The notes: generated by a model not told the origin, from the letters alone. 64,000 nt of DNA from a marine group bacterium Sva0996 bin134 (GCA_002239105.1 MPNQ01000008.1:1-64000); one strand, 5' to 3'; counted from the stretch's first letter, positions 1-8,306 are shown. Program-made: numbers and translations.

Positions 1-664
1 GGTCCCAGCCGATGTCGGCCCACTTCGAGAAGTCGGCCTCGGTGTTGCCCACGTGGATCACCGCCACCATGCCCAGCGAAGTGGCCGCAGCCCACACCTG
101 GTCCCAGTCGGGGTGGCCGGGAGGCCCTCCGGCGGGTGCCCCCCGCAAGGTGTAGAGGAAGAACGCCCGAGCGCCCCGTTCCCGGCAGCGCTCCAGTTCG
201 ACTACTGCGGCGTCGATGTCGGTGAAGTCGACGGTGGCCACTGAATGGAGGCGGTGCTGCTGATCCCAAAGCTGCTCGGTGAGGAAGTCGTTGCACCGCT
301 GGGCGGCTACTGGCCGATCTTCGGGCCGCAGGTAGTCGAGCTTCTGCCAGTACCCGCCGGGGTTTACCAGACAGTGGTCGATACCCACCGAGTCCATCCA
401 CGCCACCCGCTCGGCGGCGGTGGAGTCGTGGCGGGGATGCAAAATCACCGGTCCCCCCGAGTCCTTGGCCCGCTCGAACAGCTTGGGCAGCAGTTCCGCC
501 GGGCTGGGCCGACGCTCCGCAGGCAGCACCTGGAGCAGGTCGCCGGCGATGGCGTTGGCCAAATGCGTCCGGTTATCGGGAATCTGATCGGCCCACGGCT
601 TCATGGGGTCAACCCCCGCTGAGTCCCCCGTGATCTCCCAGTGGGTATCCACATCGATGATCAT
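1..664 (-). CDS. Amidohydrolase (ACMSD-like, amidohydrolase_2 type), 3' part outside window
   Basis: About 221 N-terminal residues are present and the frame is still open at the left edge, so the C-terminus is missing. The protein begins MIIDVDTHWE, with the Asp-x-His pair that opens metal-dependent amidohydrolase_2 barrels, followed by segments such as RCRERGARAFFLY and MVAVIHVGN that fit TIM-barrel strands. The family holds decarboxylases and hydrolases of the ACMSD group; the substrate here cannot be told. The ATG overlaps the stop of the upstream BNR gene fragment in an ATGA arrangement, so it may be translated by coupling at the end of the ECF sigma operon. Two further amidohydrolases of this broad family lie at 6627-7832 and 27514-28680. 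Confidence 0.72.
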   Translation of the reverse strand, partial: MIIDVDTHWEITGDSAGVDPMKPWADQIPDNRTHLANAIAGDLLQVLPAERRPSPAELLPKLFERAKDSGGPVILHPRHDSTAAERVAWMDSVGIDHCLVNPGGYWQKLDYLRPEDRPVAAQRCNDFLTEQLWDQQHRLHSVATVDFTDIDAAVVELERCRERGARAFFLYTLRGAPAGGPPGHPDWDQVWAAATSLGMVAVIHVGNTEADFSKWADIGWD

Positions 665-1401
665 GGGCCGAGTCTAAGTGTCGGTTGACAACCCTGCTGC
701 CAGCCGACTCTGGCGATGAACCAGCGGATGGGAGAGGGGGAGATGGGGGCAGTGAGGTAGGCAGAGGTTGAATCGGATGGGCCGTCGCCGACGCCGACCT
801 CGACGTCCTCGTGCAAGGCGGGTTGGGGGAACTCGAAGGTCTGAATCTGGGCGAGCACGAAATCGGGGCCCACGGCCACTTGGACTTCGGTGAATGAGTC
901 GTCTTCTGTGCCGTGCTCGGGAAGCCCGAAAGCCTCCTGAAGGGTCTGCCACACCCAGTCGGTACCATCTGGCGACGAGCCGATCAAGAATTCGATGGGG
1001 TCGTAGGCGCTTTGTTCGGCCGATTCTGCTGCTGAAGCTCCTACCGCGGCAACACCGGCGGGTCCGACGGCCAGGTCGACCATCCGGCTCACCCCTTCGG
1101 GCAATGTCAAGATCTGGTCTGACCCGTAGACGCCCTTGAATCGCTCGACTCTGAACTTTCCGTCGGTCTCATCAGCGGTCCACAGTTTGTTCTGGGCGCC
1201 GTCGGCGTTCTCGACGTCAATGGTGGTGCTGGTCCAATGACGACCATCGGGCGACTCCAACATTGAGAGCCCATCCGGGCCGGACATGATCAGGTGGAAA
1301 CCATCGGGCGCTCCATAGCCGCCCGAAGAAACCCAACCCAGGAATTCGGCCACCAACTCGGCCGGTCCGCCATCGCTTAAGAAAATACGGACACTGCTCA
1401 C
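661..1401 (-). CDS. C-terminal half of a frameshifted BNR/Asp-box lipoprotein
   Basis: This 246-residue frame opens on a GTG that overlaps the stop of the N-terminal half at 1398-2084. It aligns by eye with the second half of the paralogues at 2090-3826 and 3972-5975: shared blocks are FLSDGGPAELVAE, DGFHL, SPDGRHW, GVYG, LAVGPAGVAAV and an ending resembling RWFIARVG. Asp-box-like turns (SPDGRHW, SSPDGTDWVW) suggest a beta-propeller. Adding one C to the CCC near 1407-1409 would join the two halves in a single frame, so this is best read as one gene broken by a -1 shift or by a base-calling error. If truly separate, the product would lack a signal peptide and be cytoplasmic. Function unknown. 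Confidence 0.6.
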   Translation of the reverse strand: MSSVRIFLSDGGPAELVAEFLGWVSSGGYGAPDGFHLIMSGPDGLSMLESPDGRHWTSTTIDVENADGAQNKLWTADETDGKFRVERFKGVYGSDQILTLPEGVSRMVDLAVGPAGVAAVGASAAESAEQSAYDPIEFLIGSSPDGTDWVWQTLQEAFGLPEHGTEDDSFTEVQVAVGPDFVLAQIQTFEFPQPALHEDVEVGVGDGPSDSTSAYLTAPISPSPIRWFIARVGWQQGCQPTLRLGP

Positions 1402-2084
1402 GCTGGGCCATAGTCCATGTCCTCATCAGCGCCCTCTTCGATGACAGGCGGCCCTGAGTCATATATAGCGGCGACCACGATGCGCTCCCCGGCAATAATG
1501 GCGTCGGCTATCCAAGCTGTGCCATCGAATGAGCCCAGGTCAACCACGAGCTCAGTCCAGATCACTCCTTGGTCGTCGGAGAACAGAATCTGAGTGCCCG
1601 GAGATTCGACGGTTGAGTCCCACCCCTGGAGCAGCCAGCGGTCGCCGGTGATGTCGACACTCCAAGGCAGGAAACCAGCGGGAACAGAAATTGGTGTCCA
1701 CTCCGTGCTGTCGTCACTGACCAATATCTTGTCTATGCCGCGATCGATGAAGCTCAAGGCCAGCACCCGCCCGTCGCCCACCGACTCGAGACGGATGGTC
1801 GAGTGCTCGTCAGCTCCTAATTTGTCGGCGATATCGACTTCAGTCCAGACCAGCCCAGTGGCATCGGGAGCCTCGGTGGGGGTGACCGTTGGCTCGCTGG
1901 CGGGCTCTGGCGTTGGAGAAGCCCCTCCTGGAGTGGCGACCAGTGGAGTCGGTGTCTGCGCTGGGTCGGCAATCTCGCTGGATACGGTCACTTCGGTGCC
2001 GCCTGACGAGGAGCAGGCCGCGGCCGTGCCTATTGCCAAGGCGATCGCGGCAGCCAGCAGAGCCGCTGGCCGTTTCACCAGCAT
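1398..2084 (-). CDS. N-terminal half of a frameshifted BNR/Asp-box lipoprotein
   Basis: A lipoprotein signal peptide is clear: positive MLVKRP start, hydrophobic Ala/Leu stretch and lipobox TAAAC with Cys24. A Thr/Pro/Glu-rich linker follows (to about residue 75), then the Asp-box domain (VGDGRVLALSF, SDDSTEWTP, GDRWLLQGW, FSDDQGVIWTEL, AGERIVVAA). The 228-residue product stops just where its paralogues continue into FFSDGGPAELVAE, which is found in the next frame from 1401. It lies 5 bp after the 578-residue paralogue, so both are probably on one mRNA. The pair is the shortest and only broken member of the three-gene family. Role unknown; exported and lipid anchored by inference. Confidence 0.65.
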   Translation of the reverse strand: MLVKRPAALLAAAIALAIGTAAACSSSGGTEVTVSSEIADPAQTPTPLVATPGGASPTPEPASEPTVTPTEAPDATGLVWTEVDIADKLGADEHSTIRLESVGDGRVLALSFIDRGIDKILVSDDSTEWTPISVPAGFLPWSVDITGDRWLLQGWDSTVESPGTQILFSDDQGVIWTELVVDLGSFDGTAWIADAIIAGERIVVAAIYDSGPPVIEEGADEDMDYGPA

Positions 2085-2089
2085 GTCGG

Positions 2090-3826
2090 TCAGCCCACTT
2101 TGGCGATGAACCAGCGTGGGGGTTGGGGAGAAAAGCCCATGCTGGTCGACTGGCCGTCTTCACCGGGCGGTGCGTCGGAGTGTTCGGCAGGGTAGGTTCG
2201 GACGTCACCGGTTCCAACTGTCTCGACCCGAGCGATAACGAAGTCGCCGCCGACGGCCAGATTGACCCTGGTAAGGGCGCTCTCCATCTCGGTCAGGCCG
2301 GTGAGGCCGAAGGCATCGGGAATGGTCTGCCATCCCCAGTCGCTGCCGGCGGCCGACCAGCCCACCTCAGGTTCCGGCCGCTCAAATCGGTCGACCATAT
2401 TGGTAGCGGGGCTGGCGAAAGCATTCGTTATCTGCAAGAACAGCTCCTCGCGGCTGAATGCCACGAGATCGTGACCGGTGTCGGGGTCTTCAAATACCAG
2501 CAGGTCGAGGCCGTCGGGGCCGTTGTCGCCGACTTCGACCTCCCGGACGCCTTCGGGCACTGGCGTCCCCTCGAAATCACCGAGGTCGAATATGTAGACC
2601 GCGGCGTCTTGCGACAAGTCCCACAGAGTGATGCCCCCCTCAGGCTCGTTGTACCGCAGCTCGTAGCCGTCTTTTTCGAACCGCGATTCGGTGGGGAACT
2701 GGGACCCGAGGGGCGTTCCCGGCTGGGCTACGACGGCTATGCCCGCGGGGCCGACGGATAGGTCGATAATCCAGCTGATGCCGTCGGGGAGCGCGGCCAC
2801 TGGGGCCAGGCCGTAGACGCCGGGGAAGCGCTCGATCCGGGTTTCGCCGTCGATCGGGCCGGTGGTCCAGATCGTGGCCATGGTACCCGTGCTGAATGCG
2901 GGGCCCTCGATGTCCTCATAGCCAGTGGAGACCTCACCCCACTGGCGGCCGTCGGGCGAGAACAGTCGAATGTTCTCTTCCTCGCTGAAAAGGGTTAAGT
3001 GAAAGCCATCGGCGGTGGCATAGCCGGTTGCGTTCCAGCTGGGGTATTCGGCCACCAGCTCAGCCGGGCCACCGTCGCTGAAGAAGATGCCGAGATGGAG
3101 AAAGACCACGTTGTCGGGACGCGAGGGTTGGTCTTGCGCCTCGGCGGCGGCGGTTGCCGAGGGATACCACGCGGCCACCACCATGCGCTCTCCGGCTGCC
3201 ATGGCGGCGACCACCCTCGAAATGCCGTCGGGGGCATCATCGGAGCTGAAGGCCAACTCGGTCCAAGTGGCCCCTTGGTTGTCGGAGAAGAAGACTTGAT
3301 CGGAGGGGATGCCGAAAGGCTCAGCGTCGTTCGGGTTCAGGATCGGTCCCGTGATCACCCAACGGTTGCCGGCGAGGTCGAGGTGCTGGGGAATGATGTT
3401 GTCAGCCGGCAGGGGCAGCTCCGCCCAGTCCCTGCCGTTCTCGGTAACCATGACCCGGTTGTCGCTGGGGCTGGCAGTCGAAAAGAGCACCCGGCCGTCG
3501 CCAACCGACTCGATCCTGTTGAATTCATCCAAGATGGGGCCGAAAGCCTCGTCAGGGTCGAATTCAGTCCACTCGAGCACCGACCCGGTGGATTTTTCCT
3601 CCGGGGTGAAAGCGGCAGCGTCACTGGGTTCATCCGGTTCGGGTGACGGGGTGGGCTCAGTTGGCGTCCCTGCGTCGATCGTGGCAGCAGGGGAGGGTGC
3701 CGGGTCGCTGGAAACGACAACCTCGGCGGGCCCCGACGAACCGCACGCCGTGATTCCGAAACCCGTTATGGCAGCCAGAGCAGCAATGGCAGCAAGTGTT
3801 GGCAGGCAACTGCGGGGCGACATCAC
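2090..3826 (-). CDS. BNR/Asp-box repeat lipoprotein of the ECF sigma operon
   Basis: 578 residues from GTG (the next codon is ATG, an equally good start). The signal peptide ends in lipobox ITAC, Cys28; a low-complexity Pro/Glu/Ser linker runs to about residue 75. The remainder carries repeated Asp-box-like turns (VTENGRDWAEL, FSDNQGATWTEL, SPDGRQWGEV, SAAGSDWGWQT) spaced as in sialidase-like beta-propellers, with no sialidase catalytic Arg/Tyr set that I can identify. Sequence blocks SVGDGRVL, SDGGPAELVAEYPSWN, GYELRYNEPEGGITLWDLS and RWFIAKVG are shared with the anchored paralogue upstream, so the pair arose by duplication. It sits behind a perfect hairpin at 3881-3920 and ahead of the frameshifted third copy. 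Probably an envelope binding or sensing protein; ligand unknown. Confidence 0.75.
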   Translation of the reverse strand: MMSPRSCLPTLAAIAALAAITGFGITACGSSGPAEVVVSSDPAPSPAATIDAGTPTEPTPSPEPDEPSDAAAFTPEEKSTGSVLEWTEFDPDEAFGPILDEFNRIESVGDGRVLFSTASPSDNRVMVTENGRDWAELPLPADNIIPQHLDLAGNRWVITGPILNPNDAEPFGIPSDQVFFSDNQGATWTELAFSSDDAPDGISRVVAAMAAGERMVVAAWYPSATAAAEAQDQPSRPDNVVFLHLGIFFSDGGPAELVAEYPSWNATGYATADGFHLTLFSEEENIRLFSPDGRQWGEVSTGYEDIEGPAFSTGTMATIWTTGPIDGETRIERFPGVYGLAPVAALPDGISWIIDLSVGPAGIAVVAQPGTPLGSQFPTESRFEKDGYELRYNEPEGGITLWDLSQDAAVYIFDLGDFEGTPVPEGVREVEVGDNGPDGLDLLVFEDPDTGHDLVAFSREELFLQITNAFASPATNMVDRFERPEPEVGWSAAGSDWGWQTIPDAFGLTGLTEMESALTRVNLAVGGDFVIARVETVGTGDVRTYPAEHSDAPPGEDGQSTSMGFSPQPPRWFIAKVG

Positions 3827-3880
3827 GACTACTGGGCACTAGCCACAGACATGTCTATCACAAAGCGCTCAAACAGCACT

Positions 3881-3920
3881 GCGGGTGGTTGGTGTGAGGG
3901 GGGATACACCAACCACCCGC
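3881..3920 (-). terminator. Perfect 15-bp hairpin between two BNR paralogues
   Basis: GCGGGTGGTTGGTGT at 3881-3895 is exactly complementary to 3906-3920, with a 10-nt loop. It lies 51 bp past the stop of the membrane-anchored paralogue and 54 bp before the lipoprotein start. No T-run follows on the minus strand, so it could be a rho-independent-like terminator of the actinobacterial type, a partial terminator, or an mRNA-stabilising processing stem that lowers expression of the downstream genes relative to the sigma factor. Confidence 0.55.
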
Positions 3921-3971
3921 AGGAGTTTCGCGGTTTAGCCACACCCGATGGGTAGTACCCCACCGTTGTGC

Positions 3972-5975
3972 TCATTCTACGGTGGCGATGAACCAGCGCG
4001 GGGGGTGGGGAGTGGCTTCGACGGCTGTATCGCCTTCCTCATCACCCACTACGTCGGAAGGTTCAACTTCGTAGGTTCGAACCCGGGCGATCACAAAATC
4101 GCCGCCGACGGCCAGATCGATCTCGGTGAACTCGGGATCTATAGCGGTGAGGTCGCCGAGATCGAAGGCGTCGGAGATTGCCTGCCAGCCCCAGTTGGTT
4201 CCGTCGGCCGACCAGCCCACCCACCGTTCGGGTCGTTCGGGCTGTTCGAGCGAGGCATTCGAGCCGGAGAGAGGTTCGTCTGGGTCGGGCAACGACGCCA
4301 TCAGCGCAGATTCCAGGTCGTCCAGATTGAACGAGACGAGGTCTTCGCCGGTCTCAGGGTGTTCGAACACCAAGTTGCCTTGGCCGCCGGCATCGTCCTC
4401 GACTGTTCGAACACCTTCAGGAAGGGTGTCGCCCTGAAGAGATTCGAAGTCGAACACGTAGACGGGGGCGCCCTCGGACAAGTCCCACAGAGTGAAGCCA
4501 CCCACCGGCTCGTTGTACCGCAACTCGTAGCCGTCTTTGGCCAGCCGCATTTCGGGGATGCGGCCAAGCTCAGGGAGGCTTCCCGCCTCGGCCACAGCAG
4601 CGATGCCCGCAGGACCCACGGCCAACCGGTCAACGAAGCGGATGCCGTCGGGGTATGCGGCGACCAGCGAAGGAGCGTAAACGCCTTCGGATCGCTTGAC
4701 CCGGTAGTCGAGGCCCGTCGGGCCGGCAGTCCATATCGTTTGCTGGTGGGATCCGGAGTAGGCATAAACCTGCCCGACGGGGACGCCATCTCCATCGACC
4801 AGAGGCGACCGGCCCCAATGGCGGCCGTCGGGCGAGGTGAGCAGCCTCTGTCCCTCCTCGTTGATCAGCGTGAGGTGGAATCCGTCGTCGGCGCCGTAGC
4901 CTTTCGTGTCCCAGCCCGGGTATGCGGCAACCAGCTCAGCGGGGCCGCCATCGCTGAAGTAGAGGCGGACGTGTGTCTGGATCCCCCCGTAGAGGAAGTC
5001 CTCCTCTTCGGCGGTCAGCTCGAACGACTCGGGGACCGTCGACTCATCGTGGTCCCGGGTGAAGCTCACCGTGTCGCCCTCCACGCCGATCCATCCCTGG
5101 ATTGACTCCTTGTCGGGAACCAGGCCCCGAGCCACGATCACCGTGGCGACATCAGGGCGCGTGTGGCCAATGACCGCCACCACCATGTTCTCGCCGGACA
5201 CCAGCGCCGCGGCCACCGATGATGTCTCGTTCTCGTCGGCGGGATCGAGCGGGATGGCCAGTTCGGTCCAAGTGGCGCCCTGGTCGTCGGAGAATAGGAC
5301 TTGGCTGATGGAATCGGGCATCCTGGTCCAGATTTCGGGCCATCCGCTGACCAGCCAGCGGTCGCCGACGATGTCGATTTGCTCCAGAGAGAAGTCCGGC
5401 GGCATGGAGACCTCAGTCCAATCCACACCGTTCTCCGAGACCATCACCTGGGTGCCCTCGGTGCTGTAGACCTCGACCAGCACCCGGCCGTCGCCCAACG
5501 ACTCGATGCGGCCAAAGTAGGACGCATCAGTACCAAACACGGAGGCCGGGTCGAACTCCGTCCATTCGAGCACCGGTCCGGTGGACAGGCTCTCTGGCGT
5601 GGCCGGCTCGGTACGGTCGGCGGACGCTTCCGAGGGCGCATCCGACGGCCCGTCGATCGGGGCTGCGGTCGATGCCGGCTCGGCAGTGACGGCGGGGTCG
5701 TCGACCACGATGACCTCGGTGGGCTGATCGTCATCCAACGCGTTCCAAGCGGCGAATCCACCGGCCACCATGGCGACCGACGCCGCGATGCCCACCACTG
5801 CCCGCCGGGTGTTGCGGGCCTTGGCCCGGGCGGCGGCCCGCTCGGCGATGTGCGCCACCGGCGGCGGGGAGGCCGGGGCTTCGACACGTCCTCGGATGAC
5901 GGAGCCCAGGGCTTCGCCGAGGGCTTTGTCGTCGGCTCCGGTCAGGTTTTCAGGGGTTTGGCGCTCGTCGCTCAT
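3972..5975 (-). CDS. Membrane-anchored BNR/Asp-box protein, probable anti-sigma factor
   Basis: 667 residues in three parts: a cytoplasmic N-terminus of about 57 residues (MSDERQTPENL; KALGEALGSVIRGRV), one membrane segment near residues 58-78 (AVVGIAASVAMVAGGFAAW), and a large exterior part with a Ser/Thr/Pro linker and Asp-box turns (VSENGVDWTEV, FSDDQGATWTEL, SPDGRHWG, SADGTNWGWQ). Its ATG overlaps the stop of the ECF sigma gene (ATGA), the usual arrangement for a cognate anti-sigma factor. The N-terminus lacks the His-x3-Cys-x2-Cys of zinc anti-sigma factors, so binding of sigma is inferred from position and topology only. The exterior domain is homologous to the two downstream lipoproteins, suggesting that the sensor domain and secreted effectors share a ligand. 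Confidence 0.75.
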   Translation of the reverse strand: MSDERQTPENLTGADDKALGEALGSVIRGRVEAPASPPPVAHIAERAAARAKARNTRRAVVGIAASVAMVAGGFAAWNALDDDQPTEVIVVDDPAVTAEPASTAAPIDGPSDAPSEASADRTEPATPESLSTGPVLEWTEFDPASVFGTDASYFGRIESLGDGRVLVEVYSTEGTQVMVSENGVDWTEVSMPPDFSLEQIDIVGDRWLVSGWPEIWTRMPDSISQVLFSDDQGATWTELAIPLDPADENETSSVAAALVSGENMVVAVIGHTRPDVATVIVARGLVPDKESIQGWIGVEGDTVSFTRDHDESTVPESFELTAEEEDFLYGGIQTHVRLYFSDGGPAELVAAYPGWDTKGYGADDGFHLTLINEEGQRLLTSPDGRHWGRSPLVDGDGVPVGQVYAYSGSHQQTIWTAGPTGLDYRVKRSEGVYAPSLVAAYPDGIRFVDRLAVGPAGIAAVAEAGSLPELGRIPEMRLAKDGYELRYNEPVGGFTLWDLSEGAPVYVFDFESLQGDTLPEGVRTVEDDAGGQGNLVFEHPETGEDLVSFNLDDLESALMASLPDPDEPLSGSNASLEQPERPERWVGWSADGTNWGWQAISDAFDLGDLTAIDPEFTEIDLAVGGDFVIARVRTYEVEPSDVVGDEEGDTAVEATPHPPRWFIATVE

Positions 5976-6505
5976 TGCTCGACCACCTTTCGCAGCTCGG
6001 CCAACCCGCGGGAGGTGGCGCTTTTCACTGTGCCCGGCCGTACTCCCATGGCCTGGGCGATCTCCCTCTCGGTCATGTCGGCATAGAACCGCAGTACCAG
6101 GGCGGTCTTCTGGCGGGGTGAGAGCTGGTGGAGGGCATCATGCAGGTAGTCGCGATCCTCGGGTTGAGGGGGAATGAACGGCCGAAGGCCGATCCGCCGC
6201 CTCACTTCTCGTTTGCGCAGTTCGCTGCGGGCGCCGTTCACCACCGCGGTGCGCAGGTAGCCGCCGGGGTGGTCGAGCCGACTCCAGCGCTCGTACACCC
6301 TGGCGAACGCATCCTGCACGATCTCTTCGGCGATTTCCGGTGCGTCCACCAGCCCTCGGGCCAAGCGGACCATCGGCTCATATTCGTCCCGGTACAGGTC
6401 GTCGAAGCTGGCCAGCGCAATAACTTCATCCGCTGGCGCGGATTCCGGAGTAACCGACAGCTCGCCTTCGGGAAATTCTGAAACCATCCAAGAGACAGTC
6501 TTCAT
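5972..6505 (-). CDS. ECF (SigE-family) RNA polymerase sigma factor
   Basis: 177 residues from ATG 6505 (a GTG lies one codon earlier). Region 2 is seen in DDLYRDEYEPMVRLARGLV and EIVQDAFARVYERW, region 4 in LSPRQKTALVLRFYADMT and EREIAQAMGVRPGTVKSATS, the helix-turn-helix for -35 recognition. Length and the two-domain build match group IV sigma factors of the actinobacterial SigE-like family. The gene heads a tight operon with its probable anti-sigma partner and two homologous lipoprotein genes. A GGAACC-N16-CGTC promoter immediately upstream matches the usual ECF target sequence, so the factor probably drives its own transcription. The predicted transcription start falls at or next to the start codon, implying a leaderless mRNA. 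Confidence 0.9.
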   Translation of the reverse strand: MKTVSWMVSEFPEGELSVTPESAPADEVIALASFDDLYRDEYEPMVRLARGLVDAPEIAEEIVQDAFARVYERWSRLDHPGGYLRTAVVNGARSELRKREVRRRIGLRPFIPPQPEDRDYLHDALHQLSPRQKTALVLRFYADMTEREIAQAMGVRPGTVKSATSRGLAELRKVVEQ

Positions 6506-6516
6506 CACCCCACAAC

Positions 6517-6542
6517 GACGCCCGGTGATGCTGATCGGTTCC
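6517..6542 (-). promoter_or_regulatory. ECF-type promoter of the sigma/BNR operon
   Basis: On the minus strand GGAACC (6542-6537), a 16-bp spacer, then CGTC (6520-6517) followed by GTT. GGAAC plus CGTC at this spacing is the classical ECF -35/-10 pair. The start site would fall near 6507-6510, beside the GTG 6508/ATG 6505 start codons. Autoregulation is inferred from this. Confidence 0.65.
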
Positions 6543-6626
6543 CTGGGTCTCGGCGCGGGGCGCGAGCCGATGGGCAGTGGGCCAGTGGTTTTTTGCTGCT
6601 GTCGGCCGCGTCAGACGGCGATGATG

Positions 6627-7832
6627 TCAGGCCGCGACGGCGTTTTTGAGCAGGGCCTCGTTGGGCTCGGCGGGAAGCTCGTTGAGGGGAACGGCGATCT
6701 CGTCGTGGGTCGGGCCGTGCTGGGCGGCCAGCGGGGCCAGGGCGTTGAGGTCGAATCCGTACAGGTCGGCGGCGTTGCCAGCCAGGATCTGCTGGAGCTC
6801 ACCGGGTTCGGTGTCGCAGAACACCTGGCGCAAGTGCTCTCGGGTGTAGGGGCCGGTGCCCTCGTTGTGGGGGTAGTCGGAGCCCCACATCACCTTGTTC
6901 ACGCCCAGCACCTCGCGGGCCGCGGCGTCGTCGTGGCCCGGCTGGCTGATGCCCACCCAGCAGTTCTGCTGGAAGTACTCGGTGGCGCTGCGGGGCAGGA
7001 TGTGGCTCTCGTCGTAACGCATCTCACCCATGCGGCCGGTGTCGCGAATCTTGGCCAGGGTTTCGTCCATTTGGGCCAAGGCGCCCACCAGCCATGCGCA
7101 ACCCTGCTCAGTCATCACGAACTTGAGCTTGGGGAACCGCTCGAACACCCCCGACAGCACCAACTGGTAGAAGGGCCGGTGGGAGTAGAAGCTCACCTCG
7201 GTGATGAACAGCAGGTCAGACACCGAGTACTTGCCGTAGTTGGGGGCACCGGTGCCGCCGTGGCTGTTGACGATTACCCCGAGGTCCTCGCAGGCAGCCC
7301 AGAACGGGTCGTAGGCCGGGTCGTATAGAGGGGCCAGATCCTTGCAGTCGGGCGGGATGGCCGAGATGAGCACGCCGCCCCGCAGGTTGTTGGCGGCGAT
7401 GAACTCCACATCCTTGATGGCCTCGTCCACGTCGTTCAAAAAGGTCTGGCCGATGCCGGCCCGCTGGTCGGGATACTGGGCGCACCAGTCGGCCAGCCAG
7501 CGGTTGTGGGCCCGGATGCCGGCCAGCCGGTGCTCGAGCTGATCGTCCCGGGGCGGGCGGGCGAACAGGATGAAGCTGGGGAAGAATGGCGGCACGGTGT
7601 TGGGGAACACCACCTCGCCCACCTGCCCGTCGGCGTACAGGTCGCCCAGTCGGCGCTCGTTGTCCCAATTGCGCACCCGGCCGCCGTCTTGGAGGTCGCG
7701 GAACGGATTGCGGTACTTGTCCCGCCAGGCGTCGAAATCGTCATGGTACTTGGATTCCAAAAAATCGCGGTAGGTCTCGTGGTTGGCCCCGGCGTGGCAG
7801 TCGGCCGAGATGATGGTGTATCGGTCGCTCAT
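6627..7832 (-). CDS. Amidohydrolase family protein (ACMSD-like)
   Basis: 401 residues from the ATG at 7832 (MSDRYTIISADCHAGAN); the frame is open further upstream but that part does not look coding. Metal-site signatures of the amidohydrolase_2 family are visible: SADCHAGA near the N-terminus (Asp-x-His, with Cys between), VNSHGGTG (metal-binding His), FVMTEQGCAWL and, near the C-terminus, MWGSDYPHNEGT, the conserved Asp of the barrel end. The conserved W-x-S/T-D-(Y/F)-P-H motif is shared with the enzyme at 27514-28680. Such proteins hydrolyse or decarboxylate small cyclic acids; substrate unknown. It stands alone, divergent from the small gene at 7851 with only 18 bp between starts. Confidence 0.85.
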   Translation of the reverse strand: MSDRYTIISADCHAGANHETYRDFLESKYHDDFDAWRDKYRNPFRDLQDGGRVRNWDNERRLGDLYADGQVGEVVFPNTVPPFFPSFILFARPPRDDQLEHRLAGIRAHNRWLADWCAQYPDQRAGIGQTFLNDVDEAIKDVEFIAANNLRGGVLISAIPPDCKDLAPLYDPAYDPFWAACEDLGVIVNSHGGTGAPNYGKYSVSDLLFITEVSFYSHRPFYQLVLSGVFERFPKLKFVMTEQGCAWLVGALAQMDETLAKIRDTGRMGEMRYDESHILPRSATEYFQQNCWVGISQPGHDDAAAREVLGVNKVMWGSDYPHNEGTGPYTREHLRQVFCDTEPGELQQILAGNAADLYGFDLNALAPLAAQHGPTHDEIAVPLNELPAEPNEALLKNAVAA

Positions 7833-7850
7833 TCCACTAGTTTGCCAACT

Positions 7851-8207
7851 GTGAGCAACTCGCCGGGCATCGTGGAGGGGGAGTGGGACGATCAGCCCCA
7901 CAACTGGCGGACATTCTTCAAGCGCTGGCGCCGCAGCAAGGAGCTTTTCCACTTCGAGGTGGTCCGCACCAAGGCCATGTCAGCCGACGATTTCTTCGTA
8001 ATCGGACGGGCCACCGCTGGCCGAGTCCAAGAGGGCGACGCACTGGTGGTCGACGTCGGCGATCAGTCAATATCCACCTCGGTCGTCTCCATCGACCACA
8101 CCGTGGAAAACCAAGAAGAGTTCCACATGCTCATAGCCCTCCAACTAGAAGGAATCGGCCCCGACTCCGGCATCGAACCCGGCACGGTTATCCGCCAGCC
8201 CGGCTAG
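7851..8207 (+). CDS. Conserved-looking hypothetical protein with EF-Tu-domain-2-like barrel
   Basis: 118 residues from GTG 7851 (VSNSPGIVEGEWDDQ); no Shine-Dalgarno is seen and the start is 18 bp from the divergent amidohydrolase start, so a leaderless message is possible. The core FFVIGRATAGRVQEGDALVV resembles the beta-barrel of EF-Tu domain 2 (F-x-I-x-G-x(n)-G-x-V-x-x-G-D), a fold used by several small barrel proteins; this is a motif-level resemblance only. An aromatic/basic N-terminus (NWRTFFKRWRRSKELFHF) precedes it. No membrane segment or signal. Function not recognised. Confidence 0.6.
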   Translation: MSNSPGIVEGEWDDQPHNWRTFFKRWRRSKELFHFEVVRTKAMSADDFFVIGRATAGRVQEGDALVVDVGDQSISTSVVSIDHTVENQEEFHMLIALQLEGIGPDSGIEPGTVIRQPG

Positions 8208-8306
8208 CTGGTATTCAAACAATCCCGCAGCGAAAGGATCAGGCCTGCTTCGGCCTCGGCCCGAGACCTGCGAAGCGATGCCACTAGCTCAGGATCCCTC
8301 ATAATG

